A DNA stretch of 42,155 bases from Candolleomyces eurysporus (Eukaryota; Basidiomycota; Agaricomycetes; Agaricales; Psathyrellaceae): contig JANBPK010000825.1 in NCBI GenBank assembly GCA_027579435.1, forward strand, positions 45,542-87,696. The letters are read 5' to 3'. Numbering within the stretch: position 1 is the stretch's first letter; each line of letters starts with the position of its first letter. The notes below the pieces were generated by a model that saw only the letters and a program-made list of their open reading frames with translations, was not told the origin of the DNA and made no database searches. This document shows positions 22,968-33,480 of the stretch, piece by piece. The position numbers and the translations under genes are program-made.

Positions 22968-23194
22968 AATTCGTAGTAGCTCATGCGGGACGAATATCTG
23001 ACCNCGCATTTTTTGCACTCCAAAGCTCGGGTTTAATCANTGAATGATTGCGTCATAAAATAGTANCAGGTACATGGGCATAGATAGTAAACAAAATTNG
23101 CATATATACGGAAGCAAAGTCTTGCNNTNAGCATAGGCAGAATTTTGCAGGGCATAGCGAATAGAGTCTTCAAGNGATATAGTAGAACGAGGAA

Positions 23195-24002
23195 TCAGAG
23201 GTTGACCTGAGATGAAGAGCCGCCAGNTTCGAACGTAGTTCCGGGCAAAGTTTCTCCACCGTCGAGCTGANATCCGAGTTCAAGCTCATTAAATACCCAA
23301 GTATCTGAAGCCATCAAATCGGCCGAGTGCAGAGCGTAAGCATCGTCGAATGGTGTGAAATCAAAATCGGATGGGTTCCATAAGGTCGGGTCCACGGCGT
23401 CAGCAGCGAGAATGTTACCAGAAATTTCAAGCTCAGGGTCGACTCCAGTATCAGGGGGTGTAACAGCTGCAGCAGACACGTACGGAGCACTACTATCCGG
23501 AGTGGGGTTGTTGAGAAAGTTCGGTCCCAGCCCCCAGAGCCCGTCAAGTTCGTCCCACCTCTTGGCCGCTGCCATCTCCACGAACCACCAATAATGCTCG
23601 TCGCTTTGTATAGATTTCTCTAATCCGGGTTTCTAAATATCAGTAACAGTTAGCACACACCGCTAAGTTCGAAAGAACTGGAAGTACACTCACATCAAAG
23701 CCAATAATCCGAGTCTCGCCGTCAGGTCCAACCTGAACCCGAGGTGAGGTTCTCGGAGAAGAGAGCCCATACTCTCGCTCAAGCGATCCCTTGTAAATGT
23801 TGAAAAGCTCTTGCCATAGATGTTTCTCGTGCCAACTTAGCGTTCTCCAAGCCTGATCAGCCGCTTTGGAGAGTTTTGCCCGGTCCTGTGTTTTGTCTTT
23901 GTTTGTCTCTTCGAAAGCTTTTTTGAAAAGCATGAAATAGTTCAAGGGGAGGGTTGGAGCGGGAGTCCACTGATATCTCGGAGTTGGTATCGTCAGACGC
24001 AT
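23195..24002 (-). CDS. HMG-box protein 1
   Basis: Two exons (24002-23694, 23632-23195) give 248 residues. Seen: an HMG-box-like domain at residues 5-80 ('LNYFMLFKKAFEETNKDK', 'KLSKAADQAWRTLSWHEKHL', WQEL, then 'REYG'), with the aromatic/Leu pattern of helix 1 and the W-x-x-L-S-x-x-EK of helices 2-3. Next comes 'VGPDGETRIIGFD' right before a phase-0 intron, then an acidic, Asp/Pro/Ser-rich second exon that could be an activation region. HMG boxes bend or bind DNA, so a nuclear transcription-factor role is inferred. It is paralogous to HMG 2 (32599-33272): same domain, same 'VGPDG' and same intron position. The ATG at 24002 was chosen because it aligns with the start of the conserved part. The frame is open further upstream without a better start. 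Confidence 0.78.
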
Positions 24003-24100
24003 CGCAATATCCGGTCGAGTGGGGTGAGCTCGAGGAACGGTAGGATAGATAGCGGAAACGAGGAGTGGCAGACCGGAGAACACCTAGAGGGAGCCCCCGT

Positions 24101-24143
24101 GTACCTTTTATCCAACAAGAGCCAGCCACAAGATGGCTTTGAC
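24101..24143 (-). promoter_or_regulatory. Core promoter of HMG 1 with shared HMG-gene motifs
   Basis: On the minus strand a TATA-like GGATAAAAGGTAC (24113-24101) lies about 105 bases before the start codon. Upstream of it are TCTTGTGGCT (24133-24124) and GTCAAAGCCAT (24143-24133). The TATA-like block and TCTTGTGGCT recur upstream of HMG 2, and GTCAAAGCCAT recurs upstream of HMG 3. Confidence 0.45.
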
Positions 24144-24568
24144 ATGTTCGTCACCGCGAGAGCTTGGACAGTGGCGGAGCGCTGCCTCCGATGCCTTGTT
24201 CGGGTGGCTTTCCATTCTAGACAATACTCCAAGCACACGACGGAACAATAAGGAGCAGCTGAAGAGGCAGTGGTAGCTATAGCTATAGCTATGAAAAGAC
24301 AATTGGGAAGGTCTTGGAAACGCTGTGTGGCTAGGCAGGGGACGACAAGCAGGTGCAATTGCAAACGAAACTATCCTTAGATTTTTCGCTGGCACGGTTT
24401 GGTGTTTCTGGAGGCTTTCAGAGCGACGATCATCAATTGCCGAAAGCCTACTAAATGTAGGCTTGCTACAAGATCGTTGTCTGGTCGAATTCAAAGCGCA
24501 GGCGCGCACGGGCCCGTGGATGATCGATGCACATTGAAGGATCATCGATCATGGATTCCATCAATCCC

Positions 24569-24840
24569 ATCAGATCAATTGAGACGCCGCTTCAGTCTTG
24601 GTCCCGCTCTCTAGGGAACGATATTCAATTTAAAGCCCACGGAAACCGATAAAACAACTCAATCATAGACCCAAATGTAGGATCGTAGAATAAATCATAT
24701 TGTATAGGGCCGATGTCAGCCATAGGAGGTTGATAGAAGAATTGAACGCCGATTTGAGTCCAATATGTCCAGAAGCTTGAGGAGTACATTGAAACGGCCG
24801 TAGGGATGAAATAGAAAGCCTCCTATGCGACTCTCAATTA
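24569..24840 (-). repeat. Decayed copy of sequence flanking F-box gene 3
   Basis: The stretch 24628-24840 matches, with many substitutions, the 3' flank of F-box gene 3 at about 28538-28715 (shared pieces AAAGCCCACGG-AACCGATAA, CAGAAGCTTGAG and CCGTAGGGAT-AAAT). Just before it, 24569-24594 shares ATCAGATCAATTGAGACG and CCGCTTC with 30829-30855 in the 5' flank of the same gene. Seen together, these are remnants of a former tandem copy. No coding part remains here. Confidence 0.6.
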
Positions 24841-25925
24841 TAGGTGATATCAGAAGAGGAAACAAGCTGAAACGATCAAGTGTACAGAGTATGACAGTGC
24901 AACCATGACCACGCACGCAATGCTCTTGTTTTGCTGTTCTATTTTTGGTTGTATCGTAGGTCAGTCTCTCTTGACTTACCAATCGATTTCTAAGGTTATG
25001 CAGCTATTCTCTGGCCTTGTGAAACTATATCTGCATATTTAAAACTGTCCCAATCCAAACTATCCTTTGACCCGTGCTACGCACGGTGGGAGACAGATAG
25101 AGTGATGGTTCACGAATGAGTTCCCATTGCCGGTGACAGTAGGCCCTATTACATGTATTCCGGATAATTTTATTCCGGTCGGCGTGTACAAACTTTGCTA
25201 TTTGGAAAAGGGGTGCACGTAAAGTGTCACAGATGTGTCATATACAACACGGGCGGGAGGTGGCCAATGCGCCGATGTCCATTTCGTCGCAGCACGAGGT
25301 ACTGTGCGCCTGTGCCTCCTTTGAATTTTGTGCCAGAGGATGCACGAAAATGTGCAATTGAGCCCAGAGAGTGACATCTGATTGCTAATCGGATGGAATA
25401 TCACAAAAATCTGCTCTCAGCGTGCAGAATTCCAAACTGTTGAGTGGCAGCTAGCGTAGATACGTACTAAGTGGCGGCAGCAAAGGTAGCCAACAATTGT
25501 GACAGCCTACACGGTTAACTGATATTTGTGACATTGTTGAGCTGCTTTCCAGGTATTGGCGAGATTTTATCTCTCGCAATGGAGGTGTATCGGTGAACTC
25601 ACTTAGACATACTTCACAGCCTGACTTTGGACAATTGGACTGAGCCTCTCGCATAACGGACGCTCAGAGCGTGACAGCGCTCGCGTCACGCGCCAAAATG
25701 GAACAATTGGACCTATATCGGGGGTATGTAGGGGTGGGCGTACAAACCCTGGGTTGTACACGCAGACCGGTTGTCCAAATAGAATTATCCGTTCTGAGAG
25801 AATTGCTGAGCAATCCTGGCTTGACGCAGAATATATAAGGAAGACACATCGTCAGTCGTTCCTAACAAACAAGGTTCCTCCTGACATCCAATCCCACTCT
25901 TCATCGTTCTTCCTCCTTAATTGCC
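24841..25925. other. Intergenic region upstream of the dienelactone hydrolase
   Basis: I see no gene. It contains a short perfect hairpin at 25072-25086 and a second inverted repeat at about 25668-25690 (GCGTGAC...GTCACGC). The promoter of the hydrolase gene should lie in the last 200 bases; AATATATAAGG at about 25830 is a plausible TATA box. Confidence 0.45.
25072..25086. repeat. Short perfect inverted repeat CCGTGC-TAC-GCACGG
   Basis: A 6-base stem with a 3-base loop in an AT-rich surrounding. Such small GC-rich palindromes occur near ends of some mobile elements, but I find no paired copy or target duplication here. Confidence 0.4.
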
Positions 25926-27161
25926 ATGGCGTTCTGCGCGGATTGTGTCAAAGGTGTGGCAGAGCTCGCATCGACCCTTTGAATCTTGTTCAACCTCTTA
26001 TCTAACCGCACACTCAATTCGCATACTGATGAATAGGTTTCAAGCACGAGGGTACAGCTGAAGGTACGTTCATCAAGCCTTCATTATCCTGATACTAATA
26101 AAGAGACTCATACCAATTCGCTGTGGCCATTAGGTCAATGGGAGGAATTTGGCGGAGTCAAATCCTACGTCTCCATTCCCCCCGATGGCGAATACGCCAA
26201 GGACACCGTCATCCTCTTCCTAGCTGATCTCTTTGGCCCTCAATTTATTAATGCTCAAGTATGCTACCGTGCTTTACTGCCTTTAGCAGTGCTGATATTT
26301 TCGTTCATATAGCTGCTTGTGGACGGCTTTGCTAAGAACGGTTACAAGGTTTGCTCCAAGGCTTGACTCTCTTGACGTCTAGCTGACTGAGTGCCTACAG
26401 GTTGTAGCTCCTGACTACTTCAATGGAGACCCTGCTCCCGAGAATGCTTTCAACCCTGGGGTACGTTTGATCTTAAATAATCAACCACCTGTTTGCCACG
26501 GCGGCGAAATGTTCCCAATGAAGTGTATCTAACATCCAGACAATGCCGGATTTCTGCAGGTCAAGTTTGATGTTATGAAATGGTTCGCAAATCATGGTCC
26601 TGAACAAACGCGTCCCCCGCTCGATAAGGTTCTGGTTGCGCTCAAGGAACAAGGTATCACAAAGATTGGAGCAACCGGGTATTGCTTTGGAGGTATGCGC
26701 ATGCATTTCCCTTTCTTGGTATGCAGTTCCGACTATTTTTATTTCCATAGGACGCTATGTGTTTGATCTGGCATTTGAGAATATAATTAAGGTCAGCGTT
26801 GTGAGTCACCCTACGTTCATCAAGGCTCCCGAGGATCTTGAAGTGCGTTTTCCCGAATCTTTGATATCTCTACTCCCACTGATGCTTTCTCACTCTGCCT
26901 CCTCAGAAATACCTTGAAGTCTCTAAAGCTTCCCTCCTCATCAACAGCTGCACCTTTGACGAACGATTCCCGCACGAATCTCAAGCTATTGCCGACCAGG
27001 TGTTGGGTGACGGCAAGTTTGCGCCTGGGTACAAGAGGGAGTACTTTGAAGGATGTACTCATGGATTCGCTGTTAGAGGTGATTTGACTGACCCCAAGGT
27101 GAAGGCAGCCAAGGAGGGTGCATTCAGGTCGGCGGTTACTTGGTTCAAGACTAAGCTTTAA
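25926..27161 (+). CDS. Dienelactone hydrolase family protein
   Basis: Eight exons (25926-25953, 26037-26063, 26134-26258, 26313-26348, 26401-26460, 26560-26692, 26751-26842, 26907-27161) give 251 residues. Seen: 'MAFCADCVKG' start, 'GATGYCFGGRYVFD' with the nucleophile Cys134, Asp185 in 'CTFDERFPHE', and His219 in 'EGCTHGFAVRGD', the Cys-Asp-His triad of this alpha/beta hydrolase family. The length fits the family's 230-260 residues. The bacterial relatives hydrolyse dienelactones in chlorocatechol breakdown. The fungal homologues are cytosolic hydrolases whose natural substrate is mostly unknown. There is no signal peptide. All intron phases agree. Residue 137 is Gly where many relatives have Ala, a harmless change. 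It is the best-conserved gene in the central part of the window. Confidence 0.95.
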
Positions 27162-27689
27162 ATTGGGGAAGATGGAAAGGAGTGGAGAAGAAGCTACGAA
27201 ATGAATGTAATTGTACGATCTGTGATTCTGTTTGGTTTGTAGGCATTGTTTGTACGTCGGAGCTGTGGAAATCGAGAGTGTAGTGTCAATATGTCTATGG
27301 ATTGTGTGTCGACTATAATACAAGATGCAGTGAATCTGAGTCTTAACCCCGTATCTTACTACCTATAATCAACAGGTTCAAGCAATAACAATAAATATTA
27401 AGCTCTGTTGAAGTCAGGATCCAGCAGGAATGGGGCCGGAGTAACAGACCTGTGGTGTAGCCGATGCTGCGCATGGCAAGGGCCGAGGCATTTTGCAGAT
27501 TCTTCTGGGTGCTGTCCCCTTGCCTACCCCTCCATATCACCTTTTACTTGCATTATTCCTTCTCCCGTTGAGCCTCAGCATCTACCAGTCAAAGCCGAAG
27601 ACACCCGTGGGCCCATGCTCGCAGTTCCTGGCACTGTTGCGATAACGGAGAGGAAAGTGGTGATTCAAAGCGACTGGCAACAGGCGAAT

Positions 27690-27917
27690 CTACAACGTGG
27701 ATTGTGGAGCTCCATCAAGGGTGATGGCAGGCCCAGTGCCGTCCCCTGTGCCGGTTACAAGGAGGAACGTGGTCTTGGCCTTTTGCGAGCCCCTTAAGTA
27801 CCCTCGGCAAAATGCCTCGGTAACTGCGAGGACGGTTCCACCACCAACAGTGCCAACTTCGATGCAAGGCACTGCTAGTACAGAAATCAATAGGTCTTGG
27901 CCCTTGTTTATCCTGGT
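27690..27917 (-). pseudogene. Fragment resembling the C-terminal end of HMG-CoA reductase
   Basis: On the minus strand, 27917-27825 encodes 'NKGQDLLISVLAVPCIEVG', 'TVGGGTVLA', close to the highly conserved segment of class I HMG-CoA reductases (family pattern: N-x-G-x-DLL-x-x-x-x-MP-x-IEVGTVGGGT-x-L). Beyond this the frame stays open to 27690 but only weakly follows the family (an A-V-x-E...R-G pattern). The upstream catalytic domain and the membrane part are absent, so this is at most a gene scrap. A weak further match (QNAS-x-LA) lies near 27480-27440. The call rests on one motif read by eye. Confidence 0.5.
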
Positions 27918-28004
27918 GGGAGAAATTTTGTAAGGAAAGAGAATCTACACGAAAGAGGGTGAAGATACTCGACTGAAGTAGCGAGCATTACTAATAGTCA
28001 ATCT

Positions 28005-28420
28005 ACACCAGTAGGGCCCCCAAGACCCACAGTCACTTGATTCTTCTTCTCCCCATCCTCTGATGTGTTCGCATCCTCATCCCAATACATCTCAACCCGC
28101 TTCGGAAGGGCAGTTCAGAGGACTTCCCAGTGTTCCTCCACAAAATTGATGCATTCTATCATTACGAATTGCTCGATGGTCGAGTGGAATTTTTTCTAGG
28201 TCCTCAATACGGCAGCAAGAACACGTATGGCTATGTGTCCGAGTAACCTCAGGCTGTTAGCTCTTCATCAAAATCGATGTCATGCAGCGTAAGGTGAGGA
28301 CGGGAAAGCCAGCATGGTCCTTTTGCTTCTTCAAGACCTCGATGAATTCTGAGAGTGCACCGGGGCTTTTCCAAATCGCAATTTTGTCCAGCTTTATTCT
28401 TGGCGTTATTGGACCACGAG
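28005..28420 (-). pseudogene. Decayed partial duplicate of F-box gene 3
   Basis: This matches 28715-29100, the last 130 codons of F-box gene 3, over about 400 bases (shared pieces CATCCCAATACATCTCA, GGACTTCCCAGTG, GCTCGATGGTCG, ATCGATGTCATGCAGC, CAAATCGC-ATTTT). Small insertions and deletions and substitutions break the frame in several places. Similarity stops at about 28420, so the copy is 5'-truncated in gene orientation. It lies in direct tandem, 300 bases from the intact gene. Confidence 0.75.
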
Positions 28421-28711
28421 TATCCACTACGACGAGGGAGCTTGGTATAGGGCTCTAGGCTGCTTGCTAGCTCGCGGGCCATAAAATAGTCTTGGGTGAA
28501 TCTCAGGGTCCCATACAAGGAACAAGAATATATAACATTGAATTGAAAGCCCACGGGAACCGATAACTCAGGTCAATCCGAAACCCAAATACAAAATTGT
28601 GGTATAAAGTGAACACGGATTCAAGTCCACTATGTACAGAAGCTTGAGAGAGCACATTAAGACTGCCGTAGGGATAAAATGGAAACCCTCCTGCTCCTAC
28701 GCGACTATCGA

Positions 28712-30494
28712 TTACTGAGACCCCCAGGGCTCAGAGTCGCTTGAGTCTTCTTCTTCACCCTCTGATGGTTCCACAATATACTCATATTCATCCCAATACA
28801 TCTCAGCTTCCTTCGGAAGGGTAGCCCGGAGGACTTCCCAGTGCTCCTTCGAAAAATTGATGCAATTCGTCATTGCAAATCGCTCGATGGTCGGGTGGAA
28901 TTTATTCCAGCTCCTCAAAGTGTCAGCAAGAATACGTATGGCTGTGTCCGAGTACCCCGTTAATTCTTGGTCAAAATCAATGTCATGCAGCTCGATGGAG
29001 CGTAAGGACGGGAAAGCAAGCGCATGATCCTTCAAGGTCCCGAGGAACTCTAAAAGTGCATCATGGAATCCCCAAATCGCGATTTTTTCCAGCTTGGGCA
29101 AGTCCTTGACCAGGGCCAGTGCGTCCTTCCTCAGATCCACTTTATTGGATGCGATATTGAGGGAACGGAGAGAGGAAATACACAAACGCCCTGTTATCAC
29201 CTTGAATAGCGGGGCAATGTCGATCGCTGAAGGAGACGGCACTGACATGGTAAGATTGGCGGGTGGGTTCGGCCAGGGGTCATTGAAGTTCGGGGGCAGG
29301 TCATGGTTGAACCAGCACTTTATTCGGGGTTGGGAATAAGGCGCATAGTCAACGACTTGCAAATCCAGACTGTTGGGTTGGGTCGACTTACGTGCTGCAT
29401 CCACCAGCATATCTTTGAATAGAGTCCACGACGCCCTGAGCGCTGAAAACAGCGATTCAAGACTTTCAGATTCTGGGTTTCTGTCGCTCAACTCGACGTC
29501 GACTCTGGCCTCTTGAGGTATCCGAGTCATGGAAAAGAATTGGCGTAATTCTGCGGCAAGGTCTTGTAGGTCCAATGTTCGGAGTGAAGGGAGGATAACG
29601 GGTAGAGTGTCGGGTTGCGATACGTCCCCGGAATGAGGGAGATACGCCGAAAGTTTCATGGTCTCCAACCGCAACAGCTTCGCCAAAGTCTCCAAAAACG
29701 ATTTTCGTGTAGGGCGGTTCTTCGGTATTTTGAGATCGAGGCATGTCAGGGTGGTAGATATTGGTAAGGCGTCCCAATGAATTGCGAGTCGTCTTACGGC
29801 GAGCATCTGGAGAGACGGAGCGCCGTCCTGTAGAAAATTCGCGGGTATGGTGTGATACCTATCGCCACCTGTCCTATCGTCAAGCTCTGCTCCATCCAGC
29901 ACAAGTCTCTCGAGTATGGGTGCCGTGCTTTCGAAGCATGACAGTATCTTGGGGAGGTCAAACGGAGTCGAGCTCCACAACTCCACGTCACGCAGACGGC
30001 TGGTCTGGGATGCGACCTTGCATAGTATATCGTCGGTTGAAGGTGGATCGCCGTTAAATTGGACGGTGAGCGGTGCATTTTTTTGACCGTTGCAACATCA
30101 TCTCCATGAATGTGGGACCGCGGCCGACGAATACGAGGTCCGACCAGAGTGCGGGGCAAGCTAGAGCAACGGCCCTCCAGCGTCTGCAGACGTGGGTGAC
30201 TCGAGCCCAAACCGGTTTCTGCCAACATTCAAATGCCCCTTTCACAATGATGAAAATGTTGGATAAAATTTCGGGTGGCAGCGGGCTCGTGTTTGCGACC
30301 GTATTCCGGTGGGTCTTCAAAGCTCGGATTTCACTTTCCAGCTCGGCAATACGCTGGTCTGCTTGCTCACGGACCACTTGAGCCCTGAGCCTTTTTGTTT
30401 CCATTGTTGCGCAGCTCGAGGTGGGATATATTGAAGGATAAAGTGTTTCGTTTCGGTTGGTGCCATCGCCCGTCTGGGGATTGAGACTCGACAT
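28712..30494 (-). CDS. F-box/LRR protein 3 (one homopolymer frameshift)
   Basis: Read leftward from the ATG at 30494 to the stop at 28712, intronless. The frame changes once, at a run of seven T (30078-30084 on the plus strand). Dropping one base gives 593 residues and a length divisible by three. Seen: a short coiled coil (residues 32-62, 'RIAELESEIRALK'), an F-box (70-115: 'SPLPPEILSNIFIIVKGAFE', 'THVCRRWRAVALACPALW'), and then about 450 residues with leucine-rich spacing ('LRTLDLQDL', 'LRSLNIASNKVDL', 'LRSIELHDIDFDQEL'). The C-terminal end is very acidic (Glu/Asp/Ser). Probable SCF adaptor; substrate unknown. The single-base slip is more likely a sequencing error than decay, because the rest is intact. 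An alternative start is Met31. Confidence 0.8.
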
Positions 30495-31505
30495 CTGGTA
30501 GCAGCCGAGCCAATGAACTCGTTATTCCGATCGATGGTACAGGGGAATAACCCACCCTTGAGGTTTTGAGGCAGGTTCGAATGGCTTGGATGCAGTCGAA
30601 CAAGATGGGTTTCCAGCTCCGATCGCTTGGCATCATTGTTCTTGGCGTGCCTTACAAAAAGGAAATAATTTTCACCCAGTAGAGCTGTTTCAGCTCGAAT
30701 GCCAAAACTCTGCTCCAGCCAGAATTAGTGAAACATACCCGACTCATTGGGTCATGCACTGGTGGCTAATCAACGAACTATTGAAATTGAAGGCGAGGAG
30801 GGTGGATAAGAAATGCAAACAAATTCGTATCAGATCAATTGAGACGGGCCGCTTCTTGAAGGTGGATAGGAGGTAGTAGGATTGGCAGATCGGTCGAACT
30901 TGAACGTTTGAACATTTACCGGGCCGCACAATGTGGAGGAAAACGCATGGAGGCATTTTGGTTTGGCGAATTTTAAGATTAATCGCACTCTCTTATGTCG
31001 ACGTCAACGAGCTAGAACTGATGATCTGCTCTTCATCTAGACCTCCCTGGCGAATTTAACCAGAAGATACACTTTCAATATTCCAAATGGAAAGGATACA
31101 GTTTTCGAACGGCATCTTCCTCGGCCCAAGCTTGTTGGAGAGAAGGGGCCTGACAGTGCCGCTGAAGGTTCGGAGGATCAACTAAATGAAGCAATGTACC
31201 AATGCGCTGCTAGCCTCCGAGCATGCACCGCAGATGTCTCCTTCCCGCTTCGCCTGTTGGCTCCTGAGCTGAAAACGAGGAATTTCTCAAACAAGTAGGA
31301 TGATCGATTTTGAACGCGCTATCTACATTAGTCGGGCGAGGAGGAATATCGGGCATGAAAAGACTCAATGCGGGGAGCTTGTCTCGTGAATTTGATCTGA
31401 CTTGAACAAGACTCCCAAATTTCACGATTGTATCAGCTTTAGGAAGCAAAGAGCATGTGTAAGGCATGGTTTAAGATAGATGAAGGCGGAATTGAAAGAG
31501 GTCAT
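30495..31505. other. Intergenic region upstream of F-box gene 3
   Basis: This is the 5' flank of F-box gene 3. It contains the 18-base sequence shared with 24569-24586. Open frames of 80-96 codons (30586-30876 plus, 31210-31467 minus) have no family features. I see no supportable gene. Confidence 0.45.
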
Positions 31506-32195
31506 TTAATCGACATAAAGTATGGGGCCAATATTAAAAGAAACATCACCCCACTTTCTGAGAGGCTCAACAACTCCGGATTCATCCAACCACTGCTTCC
31601 GTTCTGTATCTTTTAATAAGTCACTTTCAACCACTTGAACGTAACCTGAGGCTTCGTGAACACAGGCTCCCATTTTCCATGTGGGATCGTTGATGCGAAT
31701 GGAGGAAATCGAGTAAGAGTAGGTAGAATGATCAGGTTGGAGCCCGAGGAGCTCGAGTGCCTCAAGGTTTGGAAATTGAAGCAGGAGCATCCGAAAGACG
31801 TTGATATGACTGGTTCCAGTGTCCATGATGATGTCCTCCAGCGTAAGGTGGGTCAGGAAAGGGAGATGGCTGAGGGTAGTGGCCAGCTCTTCAGTCGTCA
31901 TGAATGCATATCGAAGGTGGAGTAAGCGCAAGGTCACGGCTTCGCATTTTTATAGCCCGACGAAAGAGAGAACGACTTGGGAGAATGCCCAGTCGTTGTC
32001 GGCCTGGAAGTCGATATCCAACTCAACTAGTTGAGGGGGTTTCAGGACGCACAAAATGTCGATCGATGCCGGGCAAACGTTGTGCAGACACAATGTGCGC
32101 GCTTTAGGAAGGAGAAGACCAGAGCTCAGAAAGCGCTCCGTATCAGGCCGGTCGCGATGGTACTGCCAGAATGCCGCCATGAAATCCATCGTCAA
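31506..32195 (-). pseudogene. F-box/LRR remnant with an in-frame stop, 5'-truncated
   Basis: A single minus-strand frame runs from about 32195 to a stop at 31506, interrupted once by TAA at 31952-31950. Either side is leucine-rich: before it 'LPKARTLCLHNVCPASID' and 'LKPPQLVELDIDFQADND', after it 'TLRLLHLRY', 'LPFLTHLTLEDIIMD' and 'FPNLEALELLGL'. This is the C-terminal LRR-like half seen in Agaricomycete F-box proteins. No F-box or start is found upstream; the sequence beyond 32195 has stops in this frame. So the gene has lost its 5' half and carries a nonsense codon. A spliced functional gene is possible but I see no suitable intron around the stop. Confidence 0.65.
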
Positions 32196-32598
32196 GATTT
32201 CTACATTCCCTGGTCAGGTCACGCCGGTTTGTTCGGATGACCCCGACTTCCTCTGCAACTACTCGTACTATGGCTTTCGAAATCCCCCCACGGCCCATGA
32301 CACGCCGATTGTCGAAGAACAAACAAGCCCGCCAGTGAGAACAAATATATCAAATCCAATATATGTCCTCTGATAGAAATATCGAAGTGTTGTAACGCAC
32401 CGTTGTGGTCGACGATCTTCGAGTACGACTTATCAACGCTCGACTTTAACCATTGTATTCCTCAATCATACCAAGTACATGGGAGTAGATAGTGAGTAAC
32501 AAACATTTGCGAAGGACTCATCACATTACCAAAGCAAAGAGAAAGTAGCACCCTGGTTAGCGGAGGCGGAAGTATGCTCCTCGGGCAGAGATTCTCTT

Positions 32599-33272
32599 TC
32601 ATGAGGGAGCGGGGATGCTGCCAGAAGCAATGATCTCAGGCTGGAGATCGATTTTTCCGCCATCGAAAGAGGCAGAAGGTACGGTAGATGTGCTGGTTCC
32701 ACCGTGGTTGAGAATATCGAAAAACTTAGGCATCAAATCCACGTCGACGCCGTAAATCTTGCTGAGTTCCTCCCACTTCTGGGATGCCCACATATGACTG
32801 ACCCACTGGTGGTGATCATCGTCAATTTTCACAGGCATCTCAGGCAACTGAATATCATTGGCAATTGGTATTGTTCAGGACATCTGGCAAAAGAAAGAAG
32901 GAATTCACTCACATGATCAACGCCAAAGATCTGTCCATCGGGTCCGACCTCAAGCCGAGGCGCGGTCAAAGACAAGGACCCGTATGTTAACTCATGCAAG
33001 CACTTCAAATATATGTAGAGTTCTTGCCACATATGCTTCTCGTGTCTACTCAGCGTCCCCCAAGCCTGACCGGCGGCTTTGGAAAGCCTTGGCTGTTGCC
33101 AGCTGCTGATTTTGTCCATGTTTGCTTCTTCGAGAGCCTTTCTGAAAAGCATGAAGTAGGTAAAAGGGACGCCCGATGGACCCATGTGTCCTTGATAAAC
33201 CGGAGCTGGGATAGTCAGGTCTACGCCATTCCTCTTCCTCGGTGTCTTTGGAGAATCTGGGGCCTTGGACAT
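32599..33272 (-). CDS. HMG-box protein 2, paralogue of HMG 1
   Basis: Two exons (33272-32913, 32847-32599) give 202 residues. Seen: a basic N-terminus with 'KTPRKRN', then an HMG-box-like domain at about residues 18-95 ('FTYFMLFRKALEEANMDK', 'RLSKAAGQAWGTLSRHEKHM', WQEL), then 'LEVGPDGQIFGVDH' before the phase-0 intron. A shorter second exon contains 'HHQWVSHMWASQKWEEL' and a Ser/Thr/Pro-rich end. HMG 1 has the same arrangement, including the tryptophan-rich start of exon 2 ('HYWWFVEMAAAKRWDEL'), so the two are duplicates. It is probably a nuclear DNA-binding protein, with unknown targets. The promoter shares motifs with HMG 1. Confidence 0.82.
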
Positions 33273-33440
33273 GATGATATCAACGGGTATCAATAAGACC
33301 AAACGGAATGAGAAATCGACGAAAACGAGTGGCGAGAGAGCTGAGAGTCCAATTAGGTTGGCTTGAGCTCAAAGTGAGTGCAAGGGCAGAACAGATGGTG
33401 GGGAGAGAAAGTCGCAGACTGGGGAAGAGCGGACGTCCCA

Positions 33441-33480
33441 AGTACCTTTTGTACCCCTCTAAAGACCTGTAGCCACAAGA
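33441..33480 (-). promoter_or_regulatory. Core promoter of HMG 2 with shared motifs
   Basis: On the minus strand GGGTACAAAAGGTACT (33456-33441) stands where HMG 1 has its TATA-like block, and TCTTGTGGCT (33480-33471) is identical to a ten-base block upstream of HMG 1. The distance to the start codon at 33272 is about 170 bases. Confidence 0.4.

Noticed and set aside
25066..25090. Hairpin CCGTGC-TAC-GCACGG as a Helitron or MITE end
   Set aside because: There is no CTRR terminus next to it, no second copy in the window and no target-site duplication, so only the inverted repeat itself is reported.
30586..30876. A 96-codon plus-strand open frame upstream of F-box 3
   Set aside because: No family feature, and its end overlaps the flank sequence shared with 24569-24594, which indicates noncoding DNA.
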